NCBI RefSeq assembly: GCF_027579695.1
Contig: NC_083571.1
Location: 36,751,943-36,815,942, forward strand
DNA from: Neoarius graeffei
Taxonomy: Eukaryota; Chordata; Actinopteri; Siluriformes; Ariidae
Length of the DNA: 64,000 nt
Reading direction: 5' to 3'
Shown here: in pieces, positions 1 through 11,290 of the stretch
Numbering within the stretch: position 1 is the first letter of the stretch
How the letters are laid out: each line of letters begins with the position of its first letter
Position numbers and translations under genes: made by a program
The notes under the pieces: model-generated
The model's input: only the letters and a program-made list of their open reading frames with translations
Told to the model about the DNA's origin: nothing
Databases searched by the model: none

Positions 1-184
1 CAGGGATACTGTAGCACACTGACCTGGGTGTGCTATGGTCCTGGGCTCGGGATGAGCACAGTACGGCTCCACCCTGGCTAAACGACGAAGTCGTGTAGCG
101 AGTTGATGGAGTTTGGCAGGGTGTCTGGTCCTCGACCAGGTAATCTATGGTGTCCGGTTCAGACACCTCTTCCCACTCTGAGCT

Positions 185-655
185 TCAGCACATTGTTGGG
201 GGTCTTTCACACCCCTCGCGCCCTTCTTGGGGGGTCTGCTCCTCGGCAGCCCTCTTGGCAGCCTTTTCGGCTTTCTCTAGCCTTTTGGCGCAATCATCAA
301 GGGAGGTTTTCAAGAGCTCACGCTCCCTATATAAATCATTATTATCGGCTGCCAGCTCAGCGTTGCTGGTGGTCAGCCTTTCAACCTCTCTGCGGAGGCG
401 TCTGATTTCTGAATCAGTATCTCGGAAGTATGACAGGAATAGCTTACCTAGTGCCTCTTGGACACCAATGGTTGTTCTTTTTGGATCTCTCATATGTTTG
501 TTCGAGTTATCTATGTTGTTTTGGCATTCACTCTTACTCGTGTTTCTAATGTTTGCCTTTTCGGAGGCAGAGCAGTGAATGAGGTCTGCGATGACCTCAA
601 GGAGAGACATGTCTTGAGCGTTGTCTTCAATTTCTGAGACACGAGGGGATGCCAT
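185..655 (-). mobile_element. LTR retroelement fossil, gag-like coiled-coil part
   Basis: A minus-strand open frame of 156 codons encodes a hydrophilic protein. Its middle (about residues 75-140) is a strong Leu/Glu/Arg heptad coiled coil. It lies downstream, in minus orientation, of a primer-binding-like site at 944-961, which is where a Gag protein would be expected. The element continues past the left window edge, so completeness cannot be judged. No capsid or zinc-knuckle motif is visible. The assignment rests on position and composition only; a host coiled-coil gene is the alternative. Confidence 0.35.
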
Positions 656-943
656 TTTGCTTAGGTTGGATATTTTGTAATTAATTAATCAATGAGTTAA
701 TTTATTAATAAATTGTTATTAATTAATATTAACTACATAATCAATTAATCAATCAATAAAGTTGTTTTGTTTGGAAATGCTATCTCTTATCCTAAGTTAT
801 GAATAGGTTATTAGTATTTGTGATATGGTTATCACGCTACTGTTAACCGTCTAACACACCTGGGAATATACCTTCGCAACTGCTGAATCAAACTGATAGT
901 TTATCTGTTGTTGCAACAATATTCAAGAAGTCAACACCAATCG

Positions 944-961
944 CCTCACATGGGGCACCAA
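944..961 (-). other. Possible retroelement primer-binding site
   Basis: On the minus strand this 18-mer starts TGGTGCCCC and matches about 14 of 18 positions of the Lys-1,2 tRNA primer site used by some retroviruses. It lies about 290 bases before the gag-like frame at 655-185. This supports a minus-strand LTR element, but the match is imperfect. Confidence 0.28.
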
Positions 962-1427
962 TTTAACATGTAGGTGCAATTAGTAATTAAGTGATCAATC
1001 TCATTAAATCAGTATCATTAATTAATCTCATTAAATCAGTCTCATTGGATCAGTCTCATTAATTGATACCATTAATTTTGGTGCTTAATAATAAATTACC
1101 AAACAGCTAAATTATGGTATATTCCAAATTATTATGATCACTTACCGTATTACATAACTCATATGCACCTTGGAATTCTTTTGAGATTTGGGCGACTTCA
1201 AAAGTATTGGAACAACAAATAAAACACACAGTTTCAATAATAATTGAATTTATTATAACAAAGATAAAAATGAATAATAACAGTTGAAATCTTCAGCAAA
1301 CAGTGAGGTGTGTGTGTGTGTGTGTGTGTGTGTTGTGGTGAAGACAAAAGATTAGCTTTGTGTGCTAATTAAGATGTGTTTGTGTGTGTGAGGCCTGGTG
1401 ACCACGTGTTTCTAAGTAACACAAGAG

Positions 1428-1604
1428 AGTTAGCTTTGGTTGCTAAGACAAAGGAATGCTAGCTAGGGTGTGTTTGTGCATGGGGGAGTTGACCATGTGT
1501 TTCTAAGTAAAACAAAGAATTAGCTTTGGTTGCTAAGACAAAGGAATGCTAGCTAAGGTGTGTTTGTGCATGGGGGAGTTGACCACATGTTCTAAACAAA
1601 GGTT
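1428..1604. repeat. Two tandem copies of a unit of about 90 bp
   Basis: Both copies contain TTAGCTTTGGTTGCTAAGAC followed by GGAATGCTAGCTA and a GTGCATGGGGGAGTTGACCA block. A third, weaker GCTAGC-type relic follows. The pair probably belongs to the U3-like part of the putative LTR. Confidence 0.6.
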
Positions 1605-2020
1605 AGCCTAGCTTGCTAATGAGATAAAGGAATTAGCCGTGTGTTTAGCTAAGGTGTGTTATGAGTAGGGTGACCAGACGCCCCGGTTTTACCAGGACAG
1701 TCCCGATTTGGGGTTGTGTGTCCCGAGTCCCGACAAAAGTCTGTCGGGACACGGATATGTCCCGGTTTTCGCCACTCGCGACGTTTGCGACTGAGCAGAG
1801 TGGGAATCATGAGCGGAGAAATGTCTGCATTTATTATTTTGATGAATTGACAGGAATAGCAAACTTTCCTGGTTACTGCCCCCTGGCCCTGTGGCATGGG
1901 TGTTTATTTAGCCACATTATTCCAGACAACAGAACATGTTGCCATGCAACAATAAAATAAACATTAACTGGCACGAATGTTCTTTGTCTAGCAGCTAGCA
2001 GCAGTAATGCCGCAGCAATT

Positions 2021-2236
2021 ATGCCGAAAAGAAAATGTACCTTTTCCAAAGATTTACAGGGCACCTACCCCTTCCTCCGAGAGGTGCAGAACAATGCGCA
2101 CGAAGCCTACTGCACACACTGTAAGTGCTTTGTTCTTGTACTGAGTTGGGTAGCCTATGTTGCAAATTCTGTGTGCTCCTGTGGGGGCTTTCCTCGGGCT
2201 GTCGCCCCTCTCCTCCTTTACTGCTGTTTTGTTTGA
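2021..2236 (+). pseudogene. hAT transposase N-terminal fragment (zinc-finger-like)
   Basis: The frame opens MPKRKCTFSKDL, continues with YPFLREV, then a Cys-x2-Cys pair. Many fish and mammalian hAT transposases begin this way. The similarity ends after about 40 residues, where a GTAAGT at about 2121 could be a splice donor. The rest of the frame is probably intron. The catalytic domain is absent from the element. Confidence 0.55.
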
Positions 2237-2244
2237 GTGTATAT

Positions 2245-2931
2245 TTACGGAAGCCGCGAGAGGCCCTTCATATAATGTTTTTTTAATTCACCTTATTATC
2301 CTGAGATAACAACATAATTAATTCAGGATCGCGAGAAAACAACACAACTAATTCGAGATCTCGAGAAAACAAAACCGTTATTCCGAGATAACGACATAAT
2401 TAATTCAGGATCTCGAGAAAACAACACAACTAATTCAAGATCTCGAGAAAACAAAACCATTATTTCATGATCTCAGCTGGATCACTGTATCTCCGGTCGT
2501 AGAGACGAAGCCGGGCCAGTCTTCTGCGGAGGTGCCGCGGACTAATTTTGAAATTATCCCTTATTAAAAGACTTAATGCAATCCCTCCCTGTGTCAACCC
2601 CTGATCAAAATATTGCCTTATTAGGTGATTGATTATTCCAGACATTCCAGTGACCAAAGTTGCGTCTATACAGAATGAGAAATAGCCCCAAAGTCAGCAT
2701 ATCACAAGTCTCTTGGCACACCTGAATGAACCATTTCTCAGCTGTTTACTCGAGATCATGACATAATTGTTTTGTTTTCTCGAGATCACGGAATAATTGT
2801 TTTGTTTTCTCGAGATCTCGAATTAGTTGTGTTGTTTTCTCGAGATCCTGAATTAATTATGTCGTTATCTCTGGATAACAAGGTGAATAAAAAAAAAGTA
2901 TTATATGAAGGGCCTCTCTCGGCTTCCATAG
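2245..2931 (-). mobile_element. Integrase-type DNA transposon (IS3EU-like) inside the hAT element
   Basis: Terminal inverted repeats (TTACGGAAGCCG at the left, CGGCTTCCATAG at the right, continuing through AGAGGCCCTTCATATAAT) are flanked by GTATAT at 2239-2244 and 2932-2937, a 6-bp duplication. The subterminal arms contain repeated CTCGAGAAAACAA units that pair across the element. A minus-strand frame at 2657-2460 resembles the N-terminal helix-turn-helix of integrase-like transposases of fish. The family name IS3EU is inferred from that protein and the 6-bp target; ISL2EU is an alternative. Confidence 0.6.
2460..2657 (-). pseudogene. N-terminal fragment of an integrase-like transposase
   Basis: The 65-residue minus frame reads IIxHLIRQYFDQGLTQGGIA and then ISPRHLRRRLARLRLYDRR. 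This is the helix-turn-helix opening seen in integrase-core proteins that are multiplied in fish genomes. No DDE core follows within the 687-bp element, so this is a deleted, non-autonomous copy. Confidence 0.5.
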
Positions 2932-4717
2932 GTATATATTCTCAAATCACTTGTCTCTTTTTTGTTTCTGTTTAACATACCATTCTGACAGTTTGGCCAT
3001 ATTGCTGTGTTGAACAGCTTGTTGCACCATCCATTAAAGTGTTCACTTTTGTACACATCTTCTTGCTTTGTTCATTCAGTTGTGGGGAATGGTTAGTCAG
3101 GTTGATTCTGACCTAGGCTATGTTGAGGTCACATATCTACTTTTTAAGTTCATGCTATAGTGCATACAATTTTAGAGATATAGCCTACATGTGCATATGC
3201 ATTCTTCTTGGTGTTCTCACAAGCAGGTGAAATAAATCAGTTTAAATTTGGCCTATGGACATAGCCTGGCCTATTCTCAGCTATTACAAAATCTGTTGTC
3301 TGACCATAATTTAACTGATTTGTATACCACTATGCTACTAGATAACAAAATGCCTGTTTGTTTATTTCATGTGAGATGTTGATAAATGTGAGCTTCAACA
3401 AAATGATAAGAGCACTTCTCTGAGTGTCACATTTACGTAAAAAAAAAAGGTGTGCATGCGCAAGCATGGTCGCGCACAAAATGGTCCCGGTTTCAGACTA
3501 GGGAAATCTGGTCACCCTAGTTATGAGGCCTATGGCCTAGCAAAGAAAAAGGCTAGCGTGGGATGCTAACTGAGACAAAAGAATTAGCCGTAGGCTAATT
3601 TCACTAGCTTATAACAGTACTAAATCCACTGAAATCTTGATGAGATCAAAATATGTGTAAGAATGAAATTAAGAGTGTTAGGAAGGAATAGAAGAAAGCA
3701 TGCAACAGCCTATCTATTAAAACAACTGAGAGGTCAAAACAAAATAGAACAATCAATCAATTCAACATCCTAAGTGTTTACAGTGTACACAATTAAACCG
3801 TTCCTGAGTTTAAATTCACACTGCTTCATAAAACTAATTCCTAAGACTAGTTTCTGCCCAAATGCCAATCTTACTTCAGTATCTCGCCTCTACGCAAGAT
3901 TATGAGAAGAATGTCCCGAGACTTTTGGAGTTTCACCGTTGTGGAGACCTCCGTGAAGCACAGAGAATTTCTTGGTCCGACGCGTGGTCGCTCGTGATGA
4001 AAAGAAAGTCTCTGATCAGACAATGTGCACAGAGAATTAATTAGAAGGATCCGGTCACTTCTAACCTTAAATTAACTGCTTGGGCTGCAGTCGTACGTAC
4101 TTATAATGAATAAAACTGGTTGTAACTTGACTGAGTTAAAAATCGCGCAATTCTGGAGTCTACCTTGGCCAAGGGTACGAAAGAAAAGCGCTAAATTCTG
4201 TTTCTTGGAAGAAAGACGTCTTTTCTTGGGTTTTCTGGTGCAGGGTATCTCTTTGTGTCCAGATGGCTTGACATCCAAGATGAGAGAGAGAGAGAGACGG
4301 AAGTGTTGTTCCGTTACTTATGCCTTCATGGAGGATGTGACATTGGTGATCCCGCCCAGGCATGACGTAGGTCAACGCGGAAGTTGGCTGATGGGAAATG
4401 TAGTTTCCTAAAGGGACTGTACCTACAGGAGGCTCCGAAGACAGCGGAGACTGCAGTCGGCACCAACAGACACCCAACCAAGCAACTTTACCTGCAGCAA
4501 TTGTAGCAGACCGTGCGGCTCACGCATCGGCCTATATAGTCATACTAGGCGCTGCAACTCAATAACTGATGGATGACCCCTGGCACCAATCACCATGATC
4601 TTTCGAGATCGAAGGAGCCAACAACAACAAGTGTCCAGAGCGGAGTGGAGTCTGGTCGATTTAACACAACAACTTATTGTCATGTTTGTGTTCAGAAAAC
4701 AAGCAAGTTATTAAAAC

Positions 4718-5232
4718 CAAGAAGTACACTCAAAAGAAGTGGACACAGAAATCACTCAATGGGATTAGATCCTTACACCCTAACAATGAAGGATTTTTCC
4801 TATGAAAGAAAATTATACTAGCTAAGTTTGACATTAATAGAATAAATTTTGTTCCTGTTGTAGCTGTAACTAAATACAAAGACAATAGTTATGCATACTA
4901 TTAATTAACTTAATGTGAACATAATTGACAGATAATCAATAGATTTAAGGTTTTTTTAAGATTGTTTATATTTTTTGTATTTGTATCTGTACAAGACCCC
5001 AACAGCTCTGCTGATCAACTTATCATGTTTAAATAGTTATTTATTCATTCATTATGAGTTGGAAAATTATCCATCCATTGAGTTCCCCAAAATCTCAAAC
5101 TACCTGGTGCTGCAGACATTGTTCTACATGGACAAACAGATGAAAACCTGGAAGAGCATGGAGGCGTATAACTTTTTTATATGTGGCTGGGTTAAAGACC
5201 TGTTGATCAGGACACTACAAGATAAATCCTGT
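4718..5232 (+). repeat. Dispersed repeat, copy A (holds the uninserted site of copy B)
   Basis: About 510 bases from AAGAAGTACACTC to ACAAGATAAATC are repeated at 6294-6960 and continue at 25903-26165, with roughly 90 percent identity. Copy A lacks both the SINE and the BEL element found in copy B, so it shows the pre-insertion sequence. The stretch AATGTGAACATAATTGACAG near 4912 is the empty SINE site. Confidence 0.8.
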
Positions 5233-5235
5233 ATT
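5035..5235 (+). pseudogene. SWIM/YqaJ-type repeat protein fragment, copy A
   Basis: Within a 92-codon frame, the segment YELENYPSIEFPKISNYLVL, then WKSMEAYNFFICGWVKDL, resembles the region before the SWIM zinc finger in YqaJ-type proteins that are multicopy in fish. This is from memory of the family, not a search. The frame ends without the SWIM or nuclease part. The same segment recurs at 25980-26180. Confidence 0.45.
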
Positions 5236-5315
5236 GTTTTACAAACACAGTAGAAATTATTCCTTTAAAGAGAGATATTGTTATTACTTGAAAATAATCT
5301 CTTGTTTTCCTCCAG

Positions 5316-5503
5316 TTGGAGCAACAGTGTCAAGAACTGCATAGTGAACACCAGGAGAGTCAGGTGGAGAACATAAAACTGAAAACGGCCCATCAGGAGC
5401 TCTCACATGAACTGGAACACTCCTGTTGTGAGCTGTCATTGGCTCATGAGCAACTGGCCAAACTGCAGGAGCAAAGCTTGAGACAGCAGCAAGAAAAAGA
5501 AAT
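5316..5503 (+). CDS. Isolated coiled-coil exon candidate
   Basis: A 188-base exon is bounded by a good acceptor (TTTTCCTCCAG, ending 5315) and a good donor (GTAAGC from 5504). It is open throughout. The 62-residue product is a continuous coiled coil rich in Gln, Glu and Leu (LEQQCQELHSEHQES at its start), as in centrosomal, golgin or Rab-effector proteins. I do not recognise the gene and saw no partner exon within the window. It could be the remnant of a captured exon or one exon of a large gene whose other exons lie to the left. Next to it is a repeat copy (upstream) and a piggyBac MITE (downstream). Confidence 0.45.
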
Positions 5504-5588
5504 GTAAGCACATGCACATAGCCATATCATCAATGCATTTACAGTAACGTTCATTTACTCATTTTTATTCAGGGATGAGGTGGTTTAA

Positions 5589-5987
5589 CCCTTTCACCAC
5601 TGCAGACCACTATCCCGGTCTCAGCCTAGTAGGGAAACCCCAGTGCATTGTATATGGTGATTGGTTGTGAAGTTAGATTCCCTGGGATTTCATATGATAT
5701 AATTTAGATAAGCACATTGTTTTATGTTATATAGGGTTACACATCTTTCTTTCAGTAAATATTAATGGATAAAGCAGAAATTTACCCGTGTTCAGTTTAT
5801 TGTCATAAATGTTATATATTCCTGAAGCAGAATTCCTCTAGTTTCCAACTGTACCAAATATGTCACTATGGCACACATTATATTTATTTTTAGTTGTGTA
5901 CTGGGTTGAATTTATCAATGTTACTTAGTGTTTCTTATATAAAGTTATATAGCAGTCTGTATATGAATTTATAGAGTGGTGAAAGGG
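5589..5987. mobile_element. piggyBac-type MITE
   Basis: The ends CCCTTTCACCACT and AGTGGTGAAAGGG form an inverted repeat flanked by TTAA at 5585-5588 and 5988-5991. TTAA targets with CCCTTT ends are typical of piggyBac. The 399-bp interior is AT-rich and non-coding. Confidence 0.75.
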
Positions 5988-6293
5988 TTAAACTAGGCCA
6001 CTAGATCCTTTATTTAAGGACCAACTAAAATTCACTAGAAAAAATATTACAGGTGGATGAAACAAAAATAACAGGATTTAAAAAACAAACACATTTTAAA
6101 CTTGAGTGATTTAGCTGAATTTGAGGGACTCTCAGAGCCTGGCAGGAATGCAGGCGGCAGACAGATGTAAGAGCAGTAGAGTGTATTGCAGTAAAGCTGG
6201 CCAGCAAATCCAAATCAGTAAATCAAGACAGAGTCATTAAACAGGCAATGGTCAGGCAAGACGCAAACAGGGTATCAAAGACAAAAAGCAGTA

Positions 6294-6960
6294 CAAGAAG
6301 TACACTCAAAAGAAGTGGACACAGAAACCACTCAATGGGATTAGATCCTTACATGCTAACAAAGAAGGATTTTTCCTATGAAAGAAAATTTTACTAGCTA
6401 AATTTGACATTAATAGAATAATTTTTAATCCTGTTGCAGCCGTAACTAAATACAAAGACAATAGTTATGCATACTATTAATTAACTTAATGTGAACATAA
6501 TTGAGGGGCGACACGGTGGTGTAGTGATTAGCGCTGTCGCCTCACAGCAAGAAGGTCTGGGTTCAAGCCCCATGGCCGGCAAGGGCCTTTCTGTGCGGAG
6601 TTTGCATGTTCTCCCCGTGTCCGTGTGGGTTTCCTCCGGGTGCTCCGGTTTCCCCCACAGTCCAAAGACATGCAGGTTAGGTTAACTGGTGACTCTAAAT
6701 TGACCGTAGGTGTGAATGTGAGTGTGAATGGTTGTCTGTGTCTATGTGTCAGCCCTGTGATGACCTGGCGACTTGTCCAGGGTGTACCCCGCCTTTCGCC
6801 CGTAGTCAGCTGGGATAGGCTCCAGCTTGCCTGTGACCCTGTAGAAGGATAAAGCAGCTAGAGATAATGAGATGAGATGAACATAATTGACAGATAATCA
6901 ACAGATTGAAGTGTTTTTTTTTAAAGATTGTGTATATTTTAGTCTTTTGTATTCGTAATT
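6294..6960 (+). repeat. Dispersed repeat, copy B, left half
   Basis: Homologous to 4718-4980. It contains a SINE at 6505-6878 and is cut at about 6965 by the BEL/Pao element; its right half resumes at 25903. The two halves joined match copy A, which gives the order repeat, then the two insertions. Confidence 0.8.
6505..6878 (+). mobile_element. tRNA-derived SINE, copy 1
   Basis: The head has tRNA-like A and B boxes (TGGTGTAGTGATTAGCG and GGTTCAAGCCC), followed by the shared body and a GATGAGATGA tail. The target duplication GAACATAATTGA lies at 6493-6504 and 6879-6890. The same site without the SINE is visible in repeat copy A at about 4916. Confidence 0.92.
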
Positions 6961-6965
6961 ATTTG

Positions 6966-7339
6966 TGTAGGTGCCATATGCTGGTATGTTGATGTTTGTT
7001 TGTGTTGACGCCAGTCACACATGTCATGGGGGTGTGTGGTCAAGGACCACTGATTGAGTGATCGAATGAATGGAGTTAAATTCACCTGTTCACCGCGGCG
7101 GCTGCATGGAGAGGGGGTGAGTAGGGAGAGTGTATTTTTTGTTGACCGCTAAATCCAACTGCAAACTGAGCATCTTGCCGTGCCTTGCCTTGCTTGTTTG
7201 TCTTGTTCGGTGTTTAAATAAATACGAACATAGTCGGAAACACGGAAATGGCTTTGTTGTTTGTGTAGCGAGTCAGCAGTGCAACGCTCCCTCACTTAGC
7301 CTCTCAGTGACTTCAGCTTTTGTTTGGAGTCACTATAAC
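6966..7339 (+). repeat. 5' LTR of the BEL/Pao element
   Basis: About 374 bases from TGTAGGTGCC to GTCACTATAAC. They match the 3' LTR, which is split into 20030-20227 and 25708-25900. It contains an AATAAA-like polyadenylation signal (AAATAAATACGAAC). Confidence 0.85.
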
Positions 7340-8539
7340 TTTGTCAACAAAAAACTACACCCAAATGGCATATGTGGACACACGGATCACGCCACATGCT
7401 GCATAACTGCAACACCAGAGACTGGTTGCAACGCGGACTCCAGACCGGTAGGCCTGTATCACTCGCATTCATTCACGCTGTGTATGTTGGATTGACAGCG
7501 GGTCTATTGGGGAGCACTACCTGTATGTGAAAGTAAGTCCGCTGAGACACGATGTCCTGCTCGTTGAGAGTTTATCTGTGGTATTTTCCCAATACTTATG
7601 GATGTGAAACAAACGATCTGTGGAAAAAACGAAAACTATGTCGGGTGTATTGTTGATTCACTGTGCAAATCACTGAGTTGTTGAGTTTTAAAAGGCAATA
7701 TGAGTGAAATTAGTGAACGAGTGGAAAATAATGGGTCTGAAGCAGTGGATGCTAAACGAAATGTCAAACTTGCTGTAAAAGCCTTGGCAAATAAAGTTGA
7801 AAATCTGCAAAAGGAACGTAAAGCATATGTGAATAAAATAAAAGGCTTAATACCTGCAATGAAAGAGCTTATGAAACGAAATGAAAATGCACAAGAGTTG
7901 AAATCCCAGTTGCAAATTCTTACTCAGCTCCTTGATACTGCTGTTAACCTGCATCGAACAATAATTCCACTGTTACCTGAGGATGAAAAGGTTAAACAGA
8001 ATGATTGGTTCTCAAGTATTGAAAAGTACAGCAGTGCATTCAAGAATGATGTGATTCAATGGATGGATGAAAATGAACATGTTCCCAATCCTGTTGAAAA
8101 TGATTTGGTTGCAGCAACAAAGGGTGTGTGTAACTTTCAAATGGATGATGCCTCACAAACAGCAGCACAGGACACAGGCCCCATCACGCTTCATGAAGGC
8201 TTGCAGGATGATGTGAAACCAAGTGATAGCATATCAAATGTGCAAAGCAGACGATCTGCACAAAGTGCCGAAAGTGGAAAAAGCTCTGGAAGTGGAAAAA
8301 GGTCCTCTGTTTCAGGCACCTCCTCTGCTCGCATTAAGGCTGAAGCTGATTTGGCTGCATTGATGGCACGGCAAAAACTTCTACAGGATAAACATGCACT
8401 GGAGGAGGAAGAGCAGCAAATACGGAAACGTAAGGAAAGGCTCAAGTTGGATGAGGAAATTGCTGCACACTTGGCTAAAGTGAGTGTGCTAAGGGCTGCT
8501 AGCACATTTGGTTCTAAACACACTGTAACAGATCACTCC

Positions 8540-9213
8540 AATGCAATGAATTCTTACCTTCTTATCTTCACTGGCTTCCAGTAAGCTACAGAATTGACTT
8601 TAAAGTATTGCTGCTGGTATACAAATCTCTAAATGGTACAGGGCCCAATTACCTCTCTGATATGTTGCAGCGGCCTAACCCAATCAGATCTACCAGATCG
8701 CAACAAAAAAATTTACTATTAAAACCAGTTGTTAAAACAAAGTGTGGTGAAGCAGCTTTTAGCTACTATGCAGTACAGCTATGGAACCAACTGCCAGAGG
8801 ACATTAAAAATGCTCCTGCTGTTGGCAGCTTCAAATCTAGGTTAAAGACCAAGCTGTTTTCAGACGCTTTCTGTTAAATAATTAATATTTTTACATTTTT
8901 TATAATCTTTACTTTCTCTGCATGTTTTAACTTTACTTTAACTTTATTCTATTTTATTCCGCTGGTTTCTTTTTCTTTTTCTCCTTTTTCTTTTTGGCAT
9001 TTTATTATTTTATTTCTACTATTGTTTAATTCTTATTATTTTCTTTTAATTCTTTTAATTCTTTTAATTAATTGTTTTAGAATAAAAATAAAATTATTTT
9101 ATGCAATTTTTTTCTCTATTGTTTACTGTTTTTGTTTTTACTTCTGTAAAGCACATTGAACTGCCATTGTGTATGAAATGTGCTATATAAATAAACTTGC
9201 CTTGCCTTGCCTT
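8540..9213 (+). mobile_element. 5'-truncated L2-clade LINE, 3' end
   Basis: The C-terminal reading frame (8549-8876) has the L2-type sequence HWLPVSYRIDFKVLLLVYKS, GTGPNYLSDML, KTKCGEAAFSYYA and LWNQLPEDIK, and ends at a TAA at 8874-8876. A 3' UTR follows, ending in CTTGCCTTGCCTTGCC, the short tandem tail typical of L2 elements. The upstream reverse transcriptase is missing, as in most 5'-truncated copies. The left boundary within the BEL Gag is approximate and no target duplication was found. Confidence 0.8.
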
Positions 9214-9630
9214 AAAAATGAACAAGGACAAACAAAGTTCAATATTGACGCCACTCCTTTCATTCCTCAGAGGCTGGAAACACTTAAACAACAACTGAAA
9301 ATCACGGTCAGTGATCAGGCAATAAGGCTTAAATCCCACGCAGCTCACCTTCAGCCTCTTGCTTTAAAGCGCCACCTACCTGAGCCCAATCCTCAGTCCA
9401 GTGCTCATAATGATCAGATGCAACATGGAATCATTTTCAACACTGAAGGTTCAGTAGGCAATGGGGAGCAAAATAATGTTCTCGATATCATGAAAAGACA
9501 GAATGAAATAACGACACTACTGATACAACAGCAGCAACGTTTATCCTTGCCCAAAAGAGATATTCAGGTCTTTGATGGCGATCCATTGCAGTTCCATACA
9601 TTTGAGAGCTTTCGAAAGTGGTGTTGAAAG

Positions 9631-11290
9631 CAGTGGCGGCTGGTAGTCTTTCAAACAGGGGAGGCTGGTCGGTTACGATATTTCCAGATTTTAAAAGAAA
9701 AAAGAAAAAACATCAATTTTGCCCATACTCTTGCCTTTGATCTGGCTGATTGTTGGCAGGGTCACAAACTGTGAAATAACAGGTTCTTTTGGCCCATTAG
9801 CCTACTGTCCAATATACATGATGGTGGTGTTGGGGGGGGTATATTTTAACATTTTATATTTTAAAATTGTGGCATGTTGTTTAAAAATTGATCATTATCG
9901 AAAGCAGCTCTTTGTCAGGAACCTCAGCAGTAACAGCAGAGTGTTCTGGAATAGGCACAAGCACTGACCTTGGGGAGCCAAACATAGAGCTGGGTGCCAC
10001 GCATTTCATTCAATGACACTTTCCCTATATTTTACTTATTTTGACTGAGAAATGTTTTATTGACAATTTTGGTAACCCTTAACTTTTAATCCAGGTCTGT
10101 AGTGTGAAATGTTCTCGGCTGTGTTTTTGTTTAAAAATGTTTTCCAAATTGTAGCTGTGTTTAATTCATATCCAGAAAAATATATATTCCAATTTAATAT
10201 ACTCAGCATAAACATTTTAAATAGATTCTATATTTTTGGTCCATCCATGACATATTACTAAAGTAGCCTATTTACTGTTGTTGATGTGGGTCACTTGCTG
10301 TTAGCCAATTCACTTTCTCATACCAGGAGAGCTGAAAGGAACGAATATTATTCCCGACCTTTTTCACCAAGTCAATTTGAGGCGTTGGTCTACCCTGCTC
10401 TTTAATTGTAATTTTTTCCTCGAAAGGAAGACTGGCAAATGGCTTCGCCAAAATTAAATCAGCAATGCTTGGCATCCGTGCGCAGCTTTCTTGCTAGCTG
10501 ACTAGCCCCCTCAAGTTCAAGTTCAGTCACTCAAACGAAATTTCTGGAACTAAGATAGCAAACTTGACAACACTATATTTACACTTTATTTACAATGAAA
10601 ATATATACAAACTAAAAAAGCTGGTAGAAACCGTATGTAATGAATGAAATAGAAATGTAAGCTGATCTCTTACAATACACCACAGCACTCACGAATCCGC
10701 ATGGGACTGAAATGAAATTCACCGCTGCCTGTCTATATTTAAAACGAGCTGTCAATCAAAGAAAATATCCGGCCGCTTTCACCAATCACCAGTCTCCTCG
10801 CGGAAAGCTTTGCCATGTCCCTCCCATGTGAGGCTCGGAGTCCGTGGGCAGGCATTTTCGCAGTATTTGTCCAATAACCGTCTTGCATTTTGAGATTGAA
10901 AAGCGCATAGCTCCCAAATGCCATTGAAGTCCACTGAGGCTGGGAGTCCGTGAGACTCCGTGGGCAGGCGTTTTCGCAGTATTTGTCCAATAATCGTCTT
11001 GCATTTTGAGATTGAAAAGCGCATAGCTCCCAAATGCCATTGAAGTGCACTGAGGCTCGGCTGCATCGTGCTGTCAGGAGGGGGAAAAACTCACGCACAC
11101 ATTAAAGTTATAATGGAATGATTTCGCACTGTAGTTGGGTTGAGCACATATATTTCTATGATTCTGGATCTGAAATAGCAATGTTATATGGTCGGCTATA
11201 ATATAAGCCTAGCACAATTCATCCTACACGATGTTCGTCATTTTTAGAGGAGGCTGAGCCTCCCTCATTGTCTTAGAGCAATCGCCCGTG
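9631..11290. mobile_element. Non-autonomous hAT element
   Basis: The ends CAGTGGCGGCTGG and CAATCGCCCGTG form an imperfect inverted repeat, flanked by GTTGAAAG at 9623-9630 and 11291-11298 (8 bp). No transposase is encoded. The interior contains a direct duplication of about 116 bp near 10840-11065. It sits in the Gag part of the BEL element. Confidence 0.82.
10830..11065. repeat. Direct duplication with a period of about 116 bp
   Basis: Two copies of a unit containing TCCGTGGGCAGGC, TTTTCGCAGTATTTGTCC and GCGCATAGCTCCCAAATGCC, about 95 percent identical. Open frames on the minus strand here are by-products of the duplication. Confidence 0.85.

Larger units (their letters stand above)
1666..3519 (+). 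mobile_element. hAT-type DNA transposon with an 8-bp target duplication
   Basis: The ends are inverted repeats TAGGGTGACCAGA and TCTGGTCACCCTA. They are flanked by the identical octamer GTTATGAG at 1658-1665 and 3520-3527. An 8-bp duplication is characteristic of hAT (P and Merlin elements are rarer alternatives). The first coding segment at 2021 carries a zinc-finger-like start. The element is 1854 bp including a second transposon at 2245-2931 and lacks a transposase core, so it cannot move on its own. Confidence 0.8.
964..4560 (-). mobile_element. Putative LTR of a minus-strand retroelement, split by a hAT insertion
   Basis: AT-rich non-coding DNA with a TATA-like CTATATAG near 4530 that points leftward. 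It also holds a tandem pair of about 90 bases at 1428-1604 and a (GT)n run at 1313-1332. The hAT element at 1666-3519 interrupts it. The right end is uncertain and no second LTR is in the window. No host exon was seen in 3528-4700. Confidence 0.22.

Noticed and set aside
7130-7495. 121-codon frame at the start of the BEL element
   Set aside because: It spans the LTR and leader and has no protein features; the Gag-like frame begins later.
10739-11098. Three overlapping minus frames of 84-119 codons with repeated FSISKCK-type segments
   Set aside because: Produced by the 116-bp duplication inside the hAT MITE.
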